A stretch of 64,000 nt of DNA from Papaver somniferum (lineage: Eukaryota; Streptophyta; Magnoliopsida; Ranunculales; Papaveraceae). Made by a program: the position numbers and the translations under genes. Each line of letters opens with the position of its first letter. Position 1 is the first letter of the stretch. The DNA lies in NCBI RefSeq assembly GCF_003573695.1, contig NW_020650526.1:3269531-3333530 (forward strand). Reading direction: 5' to 3'. The notes under the pieces were generated by a model. That model was not told where the DNA came from. It did not search any database and saw only the letters and a list, made by a program, of their open reading frames with translations. This document shows, one piece after another, positions 33,969 to 46,655 of this stretch.

Positions 33969-34143
33969 TGCGGCTGGCATGGTTGGCATGCCTTTGGCGC
34001 GGAGATGTGGTTGGCATGGTTGGCATGTCGTTGGCACGGTGGTGCGGCTAGCATGGTTGGCATGCCTTTGGCGTGGAGGTGTGGCTGGCATGCCGTTAGC
34101 ACGGTGGTGCGGCTGGCATGGTTGGCATGCCTTTGGCGCGGTG
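33969..34143. repeat. 65-bp minisatellite, third block
   Basis: About two and a half units continuing the array after the solo LTR. The remaining 34144-34471 is non-repetitive solo-LTR sequence with a few GGCATGTGCGG-like echoes. Confidence 0.85.
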
Positions 34144-34471
34144 ACCTGGATAAGGCCATCTAGGTGTGGAAATTAGGGTTTAGCGTGTCGAAACCCTAAT
34201 TAGAATATACGGCATGCGCGGTTGGCACGCTTGTCCAGCATGTGTGGCTGGCATGTGCGGAGATAATGCCAGTCAGTACTGAGGGTTCTGTCGTGGAACA
34301 TAGCATATATGTAAAAAGGTACCCTGGTAAATTTCTCGTAGACGTATTGAAAGGCTCAATATATGTGCTAGTGGAGATATTGGTACTCACGGCTCCGTTT
34401 CCTTATAGAGTAATTCCACATTAGACTAAGGTTTTATGATTTTAACCCTAAGTGAAAAACCAGCATCAACA

Positions 34472-36048
34472 CAACTCTAATTCTTCCTTGAAGAGTTGTC
34501 GTTTGTTAGGTGATAAACAACGTCTAATCTTTGTGAAATCTGACTGCGCTCAGAACTCTTCAAACAAGGTTAATGATGTTGGTACATGATTGTTTTGTGG
34601 TTCTCACAATCACTTTCAACATGTGTGTTTGTCCTTCAATAGAATACTAAAGGTTGCTAGTGATTTTCATAAAAAGACTGCTCAACTTGTGTCATCTCTT
34701 AAACGACATTCAATACTAACAAGAAAGCCCAAAATGGCTAGTAGTGCTAGTATGGGAGATTTTGCTCTAAAGTCAACATCACCTTTTCAATTGTTCCTTG
34801 ATAGTGGATGTAGCAGGCACATGACTGGACATCTCTCATGGTTCATCAATTCAAGCGATTTTGATGGTGGACCCGTAACTTTTGGAGATGGAAGCTGCTG
34901 CTACATAAGCAAGAAAGGGACGATCAAATTACCTGGCGTTCCTGAAATTCATGATGTCGTATACGTTAAATGTATGACTGCTAATCTTCTTTATATAAGT
35001 CAAATCTGTGAAAATGTCCATAAGGTTGTCTTCAATGATAAAGGATGTGACATTGTCGACAAATCTGGAAAAGTGATTTTTCAAGGATCACGTGGCAAAA
35101 ATAACTTTTATCTTCTAGATACTCAGTTTAGTAACGGTTGCAATTTGACTAAGGTTGAATCTATATACCTTTGGAATGAACGTTTTGGTCACATTAATTA
35201 TCGTTTTCTAACTAAGATCATTAATAAAGAACTTGTTAGAGGCGTTCCCAATATCAGAGCTAAGGTTGAAGGTGTATGTGGTGCATGTCAAAAGGGTAAA
35301 CAAATGAAAGTTCCACACAAATCATCCCAGAATATTCTCACCAAAGCTTCACTTGATTTAATTCATATGGATATTTTGGCCTAAATCAACAACAGTGGCT
35401 GGGAAGAAGTATGCTTTGGTTATGGTAGATGATTACACTAGATTCACATGGGTGACATTCTTGGCTCACAACAATGAAACTCTCAGTGAGTTCAAGATTA
35501 TTGTTAATAGAATCCAGAATGAGCAAGGTCGCAAACTAAAGAAAATTAGAAGCGATCGTAGCAAATAATTCAAAGACACCAAGGTATTTGAATATTTTGA
35601 TTCTCTGGGAATTATTAAACAATACTCACCACCAATCACTCCACAAGCAAATGGAGTTACAAAAAGGAAGAATAGAAATATTTAGGAAATGGCCAGGGTA
35701 ATGCTCCATAACAAAAACCTACCACTAAGGTTTTGGGGTGAGGCTGTTTTTACAGCTTGCTATTTGATCAATCGTGTTTACTTATGGTCAAAGACCTTAA
35801 ACACTCCCTATGAGTTGTGGTACGGTAGGAAACCAAACTTACACTATCTCAGAGTGTTCGGAAGTAAGTGCTACATTCTAAAGGATCGAGAACAGAAAGG
35901 GAAGTTTGATTCAAACAGCCATGATGGAAATTTTCTCGGCTATGCATCTGACAGTCGTTTTTTCCGAGTCTTTAATATCAGAACCCAAGTTATGATGGAA
36001 TCAACCAATGTTATCATTGATGATTTAAGTAACTTTCATCATGATGAC
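34472..36048 (+). pseudogene. gag-pol: Copia gag zinc knuckle, protease and integrase, with several disabling changes
   Basis: Order: gag linker; a CCHC knuckle whose first cysteine codon is now TGA (34587-34589), followed by LFCGSHNHFQHVC; protease active site FLDSGCSRHMTG; GAG-pre-integrase zinc motif region (LWNERFGHINY, CGACQKGKQMKVPHKSS); integrase core with LIHMDI, then a frameshift at ~35380, MVDDYTRFTWV, RSDRSK followed by TAA where Glu is usual, and TPQANGVTKRKNR where the catalytic Glu is Lys, then a TAG at ~35683. The last piece (35689-36048) reads MARVMLHNKNLPLRFWGEAV through VFGSKCYILKDR. SIRE/Maximus-like. Inactive. Interrupted in frame at 36048 by the tandem Athila-like insertion. 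Confidence 0.88.
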
Positions 36049-39000
36049 TGGTGGACCCGGGAAAGCGTGTTAAAATTAAGAGAAATGAAACGCGGGCCTA
36101 CAGTAATACCGCAAGTGCACGGTCGTCGGTTGTAGCTCGTGCAAGTACGGGTCGATCCACAGAGACTGGGTGTGTTTGGAGTATTTAGCTACTTTGGGCT
36201 CTAAATTGCTATTGGGCTTTAGGTTACCTTTGGGTTATAGGCTTGTTTGATAATGAAGTGAACTGAGCTTGGGCTCAGTTGGTCTTGAAGTGCACTAGGC
36301 TTGACCTTTGAAGTGCAATGGAATGGACTCAATTGATTTGGTCTTGGGCTTTTGAGTTTAGGCTTTTGGATTAAGCCCACAGTTGACTGAATTGGGCCTT
36401 AGGTTATGAATCCAAGACTGAACTGGGCTTTGAGCCTTAACCTAAACTGTGGCTGGGCCTTGGGTAGCAGGACAGTGGCCAAGGCAGGAGCTGGAGAAAC
36501 AGCAGACAGCAGGAGTGGAAGCAGACAGCTGCAGTAGCAAAGCTGGTTGAGGTAGCAGCAGCAACAGCAGCAGTGGAAGGGAAGCAATGCAGCTGTCAGA
36601 CCAAGATAAGGCTCTAGGCCATGACACTGGCCAAGGCAGACTAGCACAAAGGCTAAGTCAAGATAGCTAGCTCTAGGACCAAGCTGAGACAGGGAAAAAC
36701 AGGGTCAAGGAAGTGCAACAATGCAGTGAGTTAACATGGGAGAATAAGGCATCAAGCCAAGACAATGACATAAATAAACCATGAAGCATAGGGCAAGGCT
36801 GCAGTGCTTATGTACAAAGTAAGGTTACAGTGACAGTAGCAATGGCGTTGCATATTTACAATGTGGTAATGGAAATGACAGTAGAGAAGTGACAATGCAG
36901 CTGGAGTATTTACAAAGGCCAAAAACAATTATGAAACTAAGGTGGCATTTACAATGAATGGTGACATAGTGCTAATGTGATAGTGCAAGCCAAGTAATAA
37001 CAAAACAGAGATAGTTGCAAACCAAGGCTACAAGCCAAGGGCAGTGGGAGAACAAGGCACAAAGGCAGCTAGCCTAAGGCAAAGAGTGAAGAAAGAACAA
37101 GATACAAAAAATGAAAGGCAAAGTTGGGAGCCTAGGCATACAACTAGAGTGGGAAGAGAACCAGTTTGCTCATAGTCACTAGTGAGCACTAGTTTCTCCC
37201 CACTGCTCAATCAATCCAATGCTTCAAAGGCTTTAGCCTAACATTCACACAAAACAGTAAACATCACAGAGATAACATAGTAACATACACAAATCAGAAT
37301 CAGTGGCAATGAGGCACATTTACAATGGCAAAAGCAAACAGCACAAAGTATTATGAGAAGGTGACAGAACAACGAAACTAAACAAAGAACAATGGAACCA
37401 AGGCCTAAGCAAAGGGCAGGGGAGATGGTGAAGGTGAAATGGTGAAGGTGAGCCTAGGCATACTACTAGAGTGGGAAGAGAACTAGTTTTCTCACAGTCA
37501 CTAGTGAGCACTAGTTTCTCCCCACTGCTCAATCAATCCAATGCTTCAAAGCTAAACTTCTACCACTAACAGTGAACAAAACATGATTAAACACAAAACT
37601 AAACCTAAACAGTTGACACTAAAAGTGATTTAAACAAGCTTAAATACATTACACCACTAAAATTAACCTAACAATGATTCATACTAAAGCACTAACAGGG
37701 ATTCACAGTTAAACATTGAAATTGCACTAAACATGATCAATCAAAAATTAAATTGAAATTAAAAACAAACAGAAATTGAAATTGAACATTAACAGAACTT
37801 CACAGTCCTGGACACTGGCTAGTCCAGCATGAGCCAATTTCACACCCAACACCTTCTATTTATACAAGCAAGCAAAAACCTAAAAATCCCCAAAATATCA
37901 GAGAATTAGGGTTTCACCAAAAAGTGAAATTGACTCACCTAACCTACTGATAACAGCCCTCATACGTCGACCCATGCCTCTTATTCTTCTCCTGATGCAA
38001 CCCATGCCTTCAATTTGTACATGCAAGCTCAATCCCAAAAATCCCCAAATTAACAGTAAAATTAGGGTTTTGATTTTTTTACTCACCAACTGTGATAAGA
38101 CGAGTCCTTCTTCAACCCATGCTTCTTCTCCCTTCTCTTCTCCTTCCCATGCCTTCAATTTCTCTTTCTAGCTCGACATATTTCACTAATCTCTCCTCTA
38201 GGGTTTCTGAAAAGGAAGAGAGAATGGTGAAATAGGTAGGTAGAAGGGTAGGATGATGATGGGTTTCGATTGGTGAGAGCCATGATGGCTTTTGGTGGTT
38301 GTGGCAGAGGTATGGTGGCGGAATGGGTGTTGCAGAGAGGAGGTGGAGAGAAAGAGAAGAAGAAGAAGGAAATGAAAGAGAAGTCGATAGATTTTAGGGT
38401 ATATGGTTAGGTTGCTAGTGTGTGAGGCGGGATATCAAAGTTCGATGTTGGCGAATATGAGTCACTGGATGCGAAGCTGGTAGGTGAATCGGATGGCTAC
38501 CCCTGAAGAGGCTGGTAGCGACCGTCGGATGTCTTGATACAACGAAGTTAACGGCGAAGATCGAGGTTAGGTGTTGTAGTGTTAAGCGGAAGTATCGAGA
38601 TTTGATGCGCAGGCAAAGAATCGACCGTTGGATCTAAATGTGATCTAATCTGAAGGCTTGGAATTTAGGTACTATGGTGTTTTGCAGGGACTTCAGATTT
38701 TGATGAACGATGACGAAGCGACCATTGGATGATGAGATGGATCCGATCTAACGGCTGAGAATGGAGGCGGGTATGGATATAGAAAATGGGTTTGGGTAAG
38801 GGTTTTGGGCCTTGGGTATGCTAAGCCCATATCTTCTTTAAGAACAATTCTTCCTTCTTGAGCCCATTCCTAGCTTTTTGGTCTTGTGCGCACCATTCTT
38901 TGCGGCTTCCTTGCGTAATTTCTTCCGGCTTTTCACTACTCTTCAGCTCTTTTCTGCTCCGCAAGTCATCCAGACTTTATTTATTACCTAAAAATGCAAA

Positions 39001-39136
39001 ATTAAGTAAGAAAAAATTTATTCTTGAAAACAATGAAAATGCAGAATATGATGTGTAAAATGTAGAATTAATGCACAAAAGATGAGTTAAATGCCAACAA
39101 AAAGGGATAAATATATACAATATTTGGCACTCATCA
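36049..39136 (-). repeat. Element H, left LTR (3,088 bp)
   Basis: Minus strand starts TGATGAGTGCCAAATATTG (39136) and ends CCCGGGTCCACCA (36049). TATAAATA at 37864-37857. ~725 bp longer than the element F LTR; much of the extra is in the region of CAG-rich, CACTAGTGAGCACTAG and GTGACAGT repeats (36480-37520), where a CACTAGTGAGCACTAG block occurs twice (37188, 37500). Confidence 0.93.
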
Positions 39137-39176
39137 AATACCCCCAAACCTGAATTTTACTTGTCCTCAAGTAAAA
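39137..39176 (-). promoter_or_regulatory. Terminal stem-loop and polypurine tract, left unit of element H
   Basis: On the plus strand, arms TTTTACTTG and CAAGTAAAA surround TCCT (9-bp perfect stem, 39155-39176), AGGA on the element's own strand; then AATACCCCCAAACC abuts the LTR. Confidence 0.8.
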
Positions 39177-40307
39177 CAAAACTAAGGAAATCCTAACTAT
39201 ACCACTGTCGCTGGTCTCTCGAATGAATTTAGCGTATGCACTAAGCCTTTTAAACCACTAAGTGTCCCTAGTGGACGAGTTGAAGTCTCGTGAAGGTTTG
39301 CTTAGAACGTACCTACAAAGTTCTAGGTCAAAATATAAGCTCAGATTCCATCAAATGTGACATGTGCAAGCAGTTTAAGCTCACAGCAAAATGGAGATGT
39401 CAATCTAGCTATCAAAGGCACAATCCTAGCACTGATAACAAAAAAAGACATGTGATAAGAGTGTAAAGTGTATCTACACATGTGTAAAGAAAGATATGAA
39501 GTTATGACTACTAATCACCAAGAGATAGTTTCTCAGGCTAAGAACCAAGGTCGAAATCTGCTAGCTGTCCGGACTTTACGAGAATTGTGAATGAGTTGGA
39601 GGTATTTCACAATTACTCGCGTTGTACATCAATGGCATACACCCTCCTTGCTTATTACAATGAAACAACAAAATGACTATTTACATGACTCTTATTTACA
39701 TTGACTATTCTCTTTTTATTTTTGGAACAAGAGATGATGGAATTGATAAATACTTGATTTTTTTTTTTTTTTTCTGATATTTTTTTTTTCCTGAATATAC
39801 ATCGTTTTTTTTTTTTTTTTTTTTTTTAACATAGAAACACTTTTGATACATATACAAAAGGAAACAAAATTACATGACACTTTGCAAGAGGTAGCCCTTT
39901 TTGATGCACCCAGTTAAATTCGATGGTTGTCTTTCTTAATGTAACCTCCACCTTCTATCCCAACCAACCAAAGAACAAGCTAGTCAAGTTTCGTTCAGTA
40001 TTCTAAAGTGATTGGCAATCGTAACTTCCTATCAAACACCTTGAAGATCGAGGCCATACATGTATTGGTAGATCGTGCGCGTGCAAATTTCTTATCACTA
40101 TGTGAATTGTGCTAGAATCAGGGTGCCTAAATATCTAGACTAAGACTCCTAATAATTACATATTTGCACAAGAGTCAACATTTCAAGGTAAATGAGCTCC
40201 ATTTTTGATTTTTTCATTTTTTTAATTTTTTTGAATTTTTTCGATTTTTTCAAAAGAAGAAGGAGTTCGTTTTCAATTATAGCATATTATCATGGTATCT
40301 ACTCTAT

Positions 40308-40344
40308 ACCCCCAAACCTAAACTAAACATTGTCCTCAATGTTT
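40308..40344 (-). promoter_or_regulatory. Internal stem-loop plus polypurine-like tract, left unit of element H
   Basis: Arms AAACATTG and CAATGTTT around TCCT (plus strand 40325-40344), next to ATACCCCCAAACC. Same as in element F at 28278-28317. Confidence 0.65.
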
Positions 40345-41354
40345 CAAAATATGGAAAGAATTAAAATGCAACATATGGAAAGGGACATGCTGAGTAGAGT
40401 AAAAGGAGAGAGAATACCCGATTTCGGCGAAAGCAGAATTAAAACTCCGTTATCCAAGGAAAAACTCCAACATATTCGGAGTCACAATGGATGAGCACAA
40501 AATATATACAAAAGGAAATTTAACTAACACATTATCTACAAGCAAATTTGGTTTTTAATGGGATTGGACTTTTTGGGAAAAAAATTTGGTTTTGTCGGGA
40601 GACATTTGGTTTTGACGGGAGAATTTGGTTTTGACGGGAGACATTTGGTTTTGATGGGAAAAAGAAAAATTTTGGTTTTTTAGGGAAACATTTGGAAAAC
40701 TTTGGTTTTTATGGGAGAAATTTTTGGTTTTTGAAATTGGGAGCAAGCCCACTGTTGGTCCTCTAATGGAATGGGAGGAAGGCTGCGGCCCACAAAACAC
40801 TAAGTTTTAATTTTGAAAGTTTAATTTGGCCCAGTTGGTTAAGGCCCGACGTTTGTTTTTTAAAACTTTGGTTTCGAGGTCCACTCTTGAGTGGAAACAA
40901 GCCCACAATCGGTTACAAGCTCAGCTGGGTTTAAACCCAGAGTCCAAAATACAAGTCCAATGAAAGAATTTAAACAAGCCCACAAATTAAACAAACAAGC
41001 CCACAAAAATTAATTACAAACCCAACAGAAAATAAAAAGCCCAAAAATTGGCTTTAATATTACAAGCCCACAATTAAAAATTGGAAGCCCACAATTCGGG
41101 TTCTCTTAAATGGGTTACCTTTTAAGCACAACCCAGCTGCTCTGATATTGTTGCAAAAACCCAGTTGGGCTTTAGTTCTTTTCCTTGGTGGCGTCCCAGC
41201 AGAGGAAAAACTGGTTCAGAACAGCAGGTCCAACAGCAAATGAAGTGAAGCAGCTGCAGATGCAGATGCAAATGCTATGCAGCGAAATGCAAAAATAGCT
41301 AATAAAACTACAAGAAAACCACAGCACCAATCCCCGGCAACGGCGCCAAAAACA

Positions 41355-44300
41355 TGGTGGACCCGGGAAAGCGTGTGAAAATTAAGCGAAATGAAACGCG
41401 GGCCTACAGTAATACCGCAAGTGCACGGTCGTCGGTTGTAGCTCGTGCAAGTACGTGTCGATCCACAGAGACTGGGTGTGTTTGGAGTATTTAGCTACTT
41501 TGGGCTCTAAATTGCTATTGGGATTTAGGTTACCTTTGGGTTATAGGCTTGTTTGATAATGAAGTGAACTGAGCTTGGGCTCAGTTGGTCTTGAAGTGCA
41601 CTAGGATTGACCTTTGAAGTGCAATGGAATGGACTCAATTGATTTGGTCTTGGGCTTTTGAGTTTAGGCTTTTGGATTAAGCCCACAGTTGACTGAATTG
41701 GGCCTTAGGTTATGAATCCAAGACTGAACTGGGCTTTGAGCCTTAACCTAAACTGTGGCTGGGCCTTGGATAGCAGGACAGTGGCCAAGGCAGGAGCTGG
41801 AGAAACATCAGACAGCAGGAGTGGAAGCAGACAGCTGCAGTAGCAAAGCTGGTTGAGGTAGCAGCAGCAGCAGCAGTGGAAGGGAAGCAATGCAGCTGTC
41901 AGACCAAGATAAGGCTCTAGGCCATGACACTGGCCAAGGCAGACTAGCACAAAGTCTAAGTCAAGATAGCTAGCTCTAGGACCAAGCTGAGACAGGGAAA
42001 AACAGGGTCAAGGAAGTGCAACAATGCAGTGAGTTAACATGGGAGAATAAGGCATCAAGCCAAGACAATGACATAAAGAAACCATGAAGCATAGGGCAAG
42101 GCTGCAGTGCTTATGTACAAAGTAAGGTTACAGTGACAGTGGCAATGGTGTTGCATATTTACAATGTGGTAATGGCAATGACAGTAGAGAAGTGACAATG
42201 CAGCTGGAGTATTTACAAAGGCCAAAAACAATTATGAAACTAAGGTGGCATTTACAATGAATGGTGACATAGTGCTAATGTGATAGTGCAAGCCAAGTAA
42301 TAACAAAACAGAGATAGTTGCAAACCAAGGCTACAAGCCAAGGGCAGTGGGAGAACAAGGCACAAAGGCAGCTAGCCTAAGGCAAAGAGTGAAGAAAGAA
42401 CAAGATACAAAAAATGAAAGGCAAAGTTGGGAGCCTAGGCATACAACTAGAGTGGGAAGAGAACCAGTTTGCTCACAGTCACTAGTGAGCACTAGTTTCT
42501 CCCCACTGCTCAATCAATCCAATGCTTCAAAGGCTTTAGCCTAACATTCACACAAAACAGTAAACATCACAGAGATAACATAGTAACATACACAAATCAG
42601 AATCAGTGGCAATGAGGCACATTTACAATGGCAAAAGCAAACAGCACAAAGTATTATGAGAAGGTGACAGAACAACGAAACTAAACAAAGAACAATGGAA
42701 CCAAGGCCTAAGCAAGGGCAGGGAGATGGTGAAGGTGAAATGGTGAAGGTGAGCCTAGGCATACTACTAGAGTGGGAAGAGAACTAGTTTCTCACAGTCA
42801 CTAGTGAGCACTAGTTTCTCCCCACTGCTCAATCAATCCAATGCTTCAAAGCTAAACTTCTACCACTAACAGTGAACAAACATGATTAAACACAAAACTA
42901 AACCTAAACAGTTGACACTAAAAGTGATTTAAACAAGCTTAAATACATTACACCACTAAAATTAACCTAACAATGATTCATACTAAAGCCTAACAGGGAT
43001 TCACAGTTAAACATTGAAATTGCACTAAACATGATCAATCAAAAATTAAATTGAAATTAAAAACAAACAGAAATTGAAATTGAACATTAACAGAACTTCA
43101 CAGTCCTGGACACTGGCTAGTCCAGCATGAGCCAATTTCACACCCAACACCTTCTATTTATACAAGCAAGCAAAAACCTAAAAATCCCCAAAATATCAGA
43201 GAATTAGGGTTTCACCAAAAAGTGAAATTGACTCACCTAACCTACTGATAACAGCCCTCATACGTCGACCCATGCCTCTTATTCTTCTCCTGATGCAACC
43301 CATGCCTTCAATTTGTACATGCAAGCTCAATCCCAAAAATCCCCAAATTAACAGTAAAATTAGGGTTTTGATTTTTTTACTCACCAACTGTGAAAGACGA
43401 GTCCGTCTTCAACCCATGCTTCTTCTCCCTTCTCTTCTCCTTCCCATGCCTTCAATTTCTCTTTCTAGCTCGACATATTTCACTAATCTCTCCTCTAGGG
43501 TTTCTGAAAAGGAAGAGAGAATGGTGAAATAGGTAGGTAGAAGGGTAGGATGATGATGGGTTTCGATTGGTGAGAGCCATGATGGCTTTTGGTGGTTGTG
43601 GCAGAGGTATGGTGGCGGAATGGGTGTTGCAGAGAGGAGGTGGAGAGAAAGAGAAGAAGAAGAAGGAAATGAAAGAGAAGTCGATAGATTTTAGGGTATA
43701 GGTTAGGTTGCTATGTGTGAGGCGGGATATCAAAGTTCGATGTTGGCGAATATGAGTCACTGGATGCGAAGCTGGTAGGTGAATCGGATGGCTACCCCTG
43801 AAGAGGCTGGTAGCGACCGTCGGATGTCTTGATACAACGAAGTTAACGGTGAAGATCGAGGTTAGGTGTTGTAGTGTTAAGCGGAAGTATCGAGATTTGA
43901 TGCGCAGGCAAAGAATCGACCGTTGGATCTAAATGTGATCTAATCTGAAGGCTTGGAATTTAGGTACTATGGTGTTTTGCAGGGACTTCAGATTTTGATG
44001 AACGATGACGAAGCGACCATTGGATGATGAGATGGATCCGATCTAACGGCTGAGAATGGAGGCGGGTATGGATATAGAAAATGGGTTTGGGTAAGGGTTT
44101 TGGGCCTTGGGTATGCCAAGCCCATATCTTCTTTAAGAACAATTCTTCCTTCTTGAGCCCATTCCTAGCTTTTTGGTCTTGTGCGCACCATTCTTTGCGG
44201 CTTCCTTGCGTAATTTCTTCCGGCTTTTCACTACTCTTCAGCTCTTTTCTGCTCCGCAAGTCATCCAGACTTTATTTATTACCTAAAAAATGCAAAATTA

Positions 44301-44429
44301 AGTAAGAAAAATATTTATTCTTGAAAACAATGAAAATGCAGAATATGGGATAAAATGTAGAATTAATGCACAAAGATGAGTTAAATGCCAACAAAAGGGA
44401 TAAATATATACAATATTTGGCACTCATCA
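41355..44429 (-). repeat. Element H, middle LTR (3,075 bp)
   Basis: Shared by the two units: 5' LTR of the left unit and 3' LTR of the right unit. TATAAATA at 43162-43155. Differs from the left LTR by scattered single-base indels and substitutions, e.g. in the CAG tract near 41860. Confidence 0.93.
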
Positions 44430-46655
44430 AATACCCCCAAACCTGAATTTTACTTGTCCTCAAGTAAAACAAAACTAAGGAAATCCTAACTATACCACTG
44501 TCGCTGGTCTCTCGAATGCATTTAGCGTATGCACTAAGCCTTTTAAACCACTAAGTGTCCCTAGTGGACGAGTTGAAGTCTCGTGAAGGTTTGCTTAGAA
44601 CGTACCTACAAAGTTCTAGGTCAAAATATAAGCTCAGATTCCATCAAATGTGACATGTGCAAGACAGTTTAAGCTCACAGCAAAATGGAGATGTCAATCT
44701 AGCTATCAAAGGCACAATCCTAGCACTGATAACAAAAAAAGACATGTGATAAGAGTGTAAAGTGTATCTACACATGTGTAAAGAAAGATATGAAGTTATG
44801 ACTACTAATCACCAAGAGATAGTTTCTCAGGCTAAGAACCAAGGTCGAAATCTAGCTAGCTGTCCGGACTTTACGAGAATTGTGAATGAGTTGGAGGTAT
44901 TTCACAATTACTCGCGTTGTACATCAATGGCATACACCCTCCTTGCTTATTACAATGAAACAACAAAATGACTATTTACATGACTCTTATTTACATTGAC
45001 TATTCTCTTTTTATTTTTGGAACAAGAGATGATGGAATTGATAAATACTTGATTTTTTTTTATTTTTTTTTTCTGATATTTTTTTTTCCTGAATATATAC
45101 ATCGTTTTTTTTTTTTTTTTTTTTTTAACATAGAAACACTTTTGATACATATACAAAAGGAAACAAAAGATTACATGACAATTTGCAAGAGGTAGCCCTT
45201 TTTGATGCACCCAGTTAAATTCGATGGTTGTCTTTCTTAATGTAACCTCCACCTTCTATCCCAACCAACCAAAGAACAAGCTAGTCAAGTTTCGTTCAGT
45301 ATTCTAAAGTGATTGGCAATCGTAACTTCCTATCAAACACCTTGAAGATCGAGGCCATACATGTATTGGTAGATCGTGCGCGTGCAAATTTCTTATCACT
45401 ATGTGAATTGTGCTAGAATCAGGGTGCCTAAATATCTAGACTAAGACTCCTAATAATTACATATTTGCACAAGAGTCAACATTTCAAGGTAAATGAGCTC
45501 CATTTTTATGATTTTTCATTTTTTTAATTTTTTTGAATTTTTTCGATTTTTTCAAAAGAAGAAGGAGTTTGTTTTCAATTATAGCATATTATCATGGTAT
45601 CTACTCTATACCCCCAAACCTAAACTAAACATTGTCCTCAATGTTTCAAAATATGGAAAGAATTAAAATGCAACATATGGAAAGGGACATGCTGAGTAGA
45701 GTAAAAGGAGAGAGAATACCCGATTTCGGCGAAAGCAGAATTAAAACTCCGTTATCCAAGGAAAAACTCCAACATATTCGGAGTCACAATGGATGAGCAC
45801 AAAATATATACAAAAGGAAATTTAACTAACACATTATCTACAAGCAAATTTTGGTTTTTTAATGGGATTGGACTTTTTGGGAAAAAAATTTGGTTTTGTC
45901 GGGAGACATTTGGTTTTGACGGGAGACATTTGGTTTTGACGGGAGACATTTGGTTTTGATGGGAAAAAGAAAAATTTTGGTTTTTTAGGGAAACTTTGGA
46001 AAACTTTGGTTTTTATGGGAGAAATTTTTGGTTTTTGAAATTGGGAGCAAGCCCACTGTTGGTCCTCTAATGGAATGAGAGGAAGGCTGCGGCCCACGAA
46101 ACACTAAGTTTTAATTTTGAAAGTTTAATTTGGCCCAGTTGGTTAAGGCCCGACGTTTGTTTTAAAACTTTGGTTTCGAGGTCCACTCTTGAGTGGAAAC
46201 AAGCCCACAATCGGTTACAAGCTCAGCTGGGTTTAAACCCAGAGTCCAAAATACAAGTCCAATGAAAGAATTTAAACAAGCCCACAAATTAAACAAACAA
46301 GCCCACAAAAATTAATTACAAACCCAACAGAAAATAAAAAGCCCAAAAATTGGCTTTAATATTACAAGCCCCAATTAAAAATTGGAAGCCCACAATTCGG
46401 GTTCTCTTAAACGGGTTACCTTTTAAGCACAGCCCAGCTGCTCTGAAATTGTTGCAAAAACCCAGTTGGGCTTTGGTTCTTTTCCTTGGTGGCGTCCCAG
46501 CAGAGGAAAAACTGGTTCAGAACAGCAGGTCCAACAGCAAATGAAGTGAAGCAGCTGCAGATGCAGATGCAAATGCTATGCAGCGAAATGCAAAAATAGC
46601 TAATAAAACTACAAGAAAAACACAGCACCAATCCCCGGCAACGGCGCCAAAAACT
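44430..46655 (-). other. Element H, right internal region (non-coding)
   Basis: Nearly identical to 39137-41354. PBS at 46649-46632, internal module with stem arms at 45627-45646, terminal stem-loop at 44448-44469 and polypurine tract at 44430-44443. The GGTTTTGACGGGAGACATTT units (45880-45960) have one repeat more than on the left. No gene. Confidence 0.88.

Larger units (their letters stand above)
21225..34471 (-). mobile_element. Solo LTR (~2.5 kb net) in Copia gag, itself hit by two Athila-like elements
   Basis: The outer ends are TG...CA. On the minus strand it starts TGTTGATGCTGGTTTTTCAC at 34471 and ends TTTCACCCTCAAACA at 21225. Flanks CAAGT (21220-21224) and CAACT (34472-34476) look like a target duplication with one change. 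Subtracting the two nested elements leaves about 2,507 bp: minus-strand U3 with minisatellite arrays, a TATAAATA box at 21602-21595, and ~370 bp after it. No PBS, polypurine tract or coding region was seen, so a solo LTR is the simplest reading. Lineage not determined; possibly Tat-like. Confidence 0.65.
39137..41354 (-). other. Element H, left internal region (non-coding)
   Basis: Minus strand: PBS TGGCGCCGTTGCCGGGGA (41348-41331); leader collinear with element F; deletion of gag; then 28090-29489-like sequence with the internal module (40344-40308) and terminal stem-loop and polypurine tract (39176-39137). Poly-T runs near 39757-39790 and 39806-39828. A purine-rich cluster of GGTTTTGACGGGAGACATTT units lies at 40580-40700. 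No ORF above 81 codons and none credible. Confidence 0.88.
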
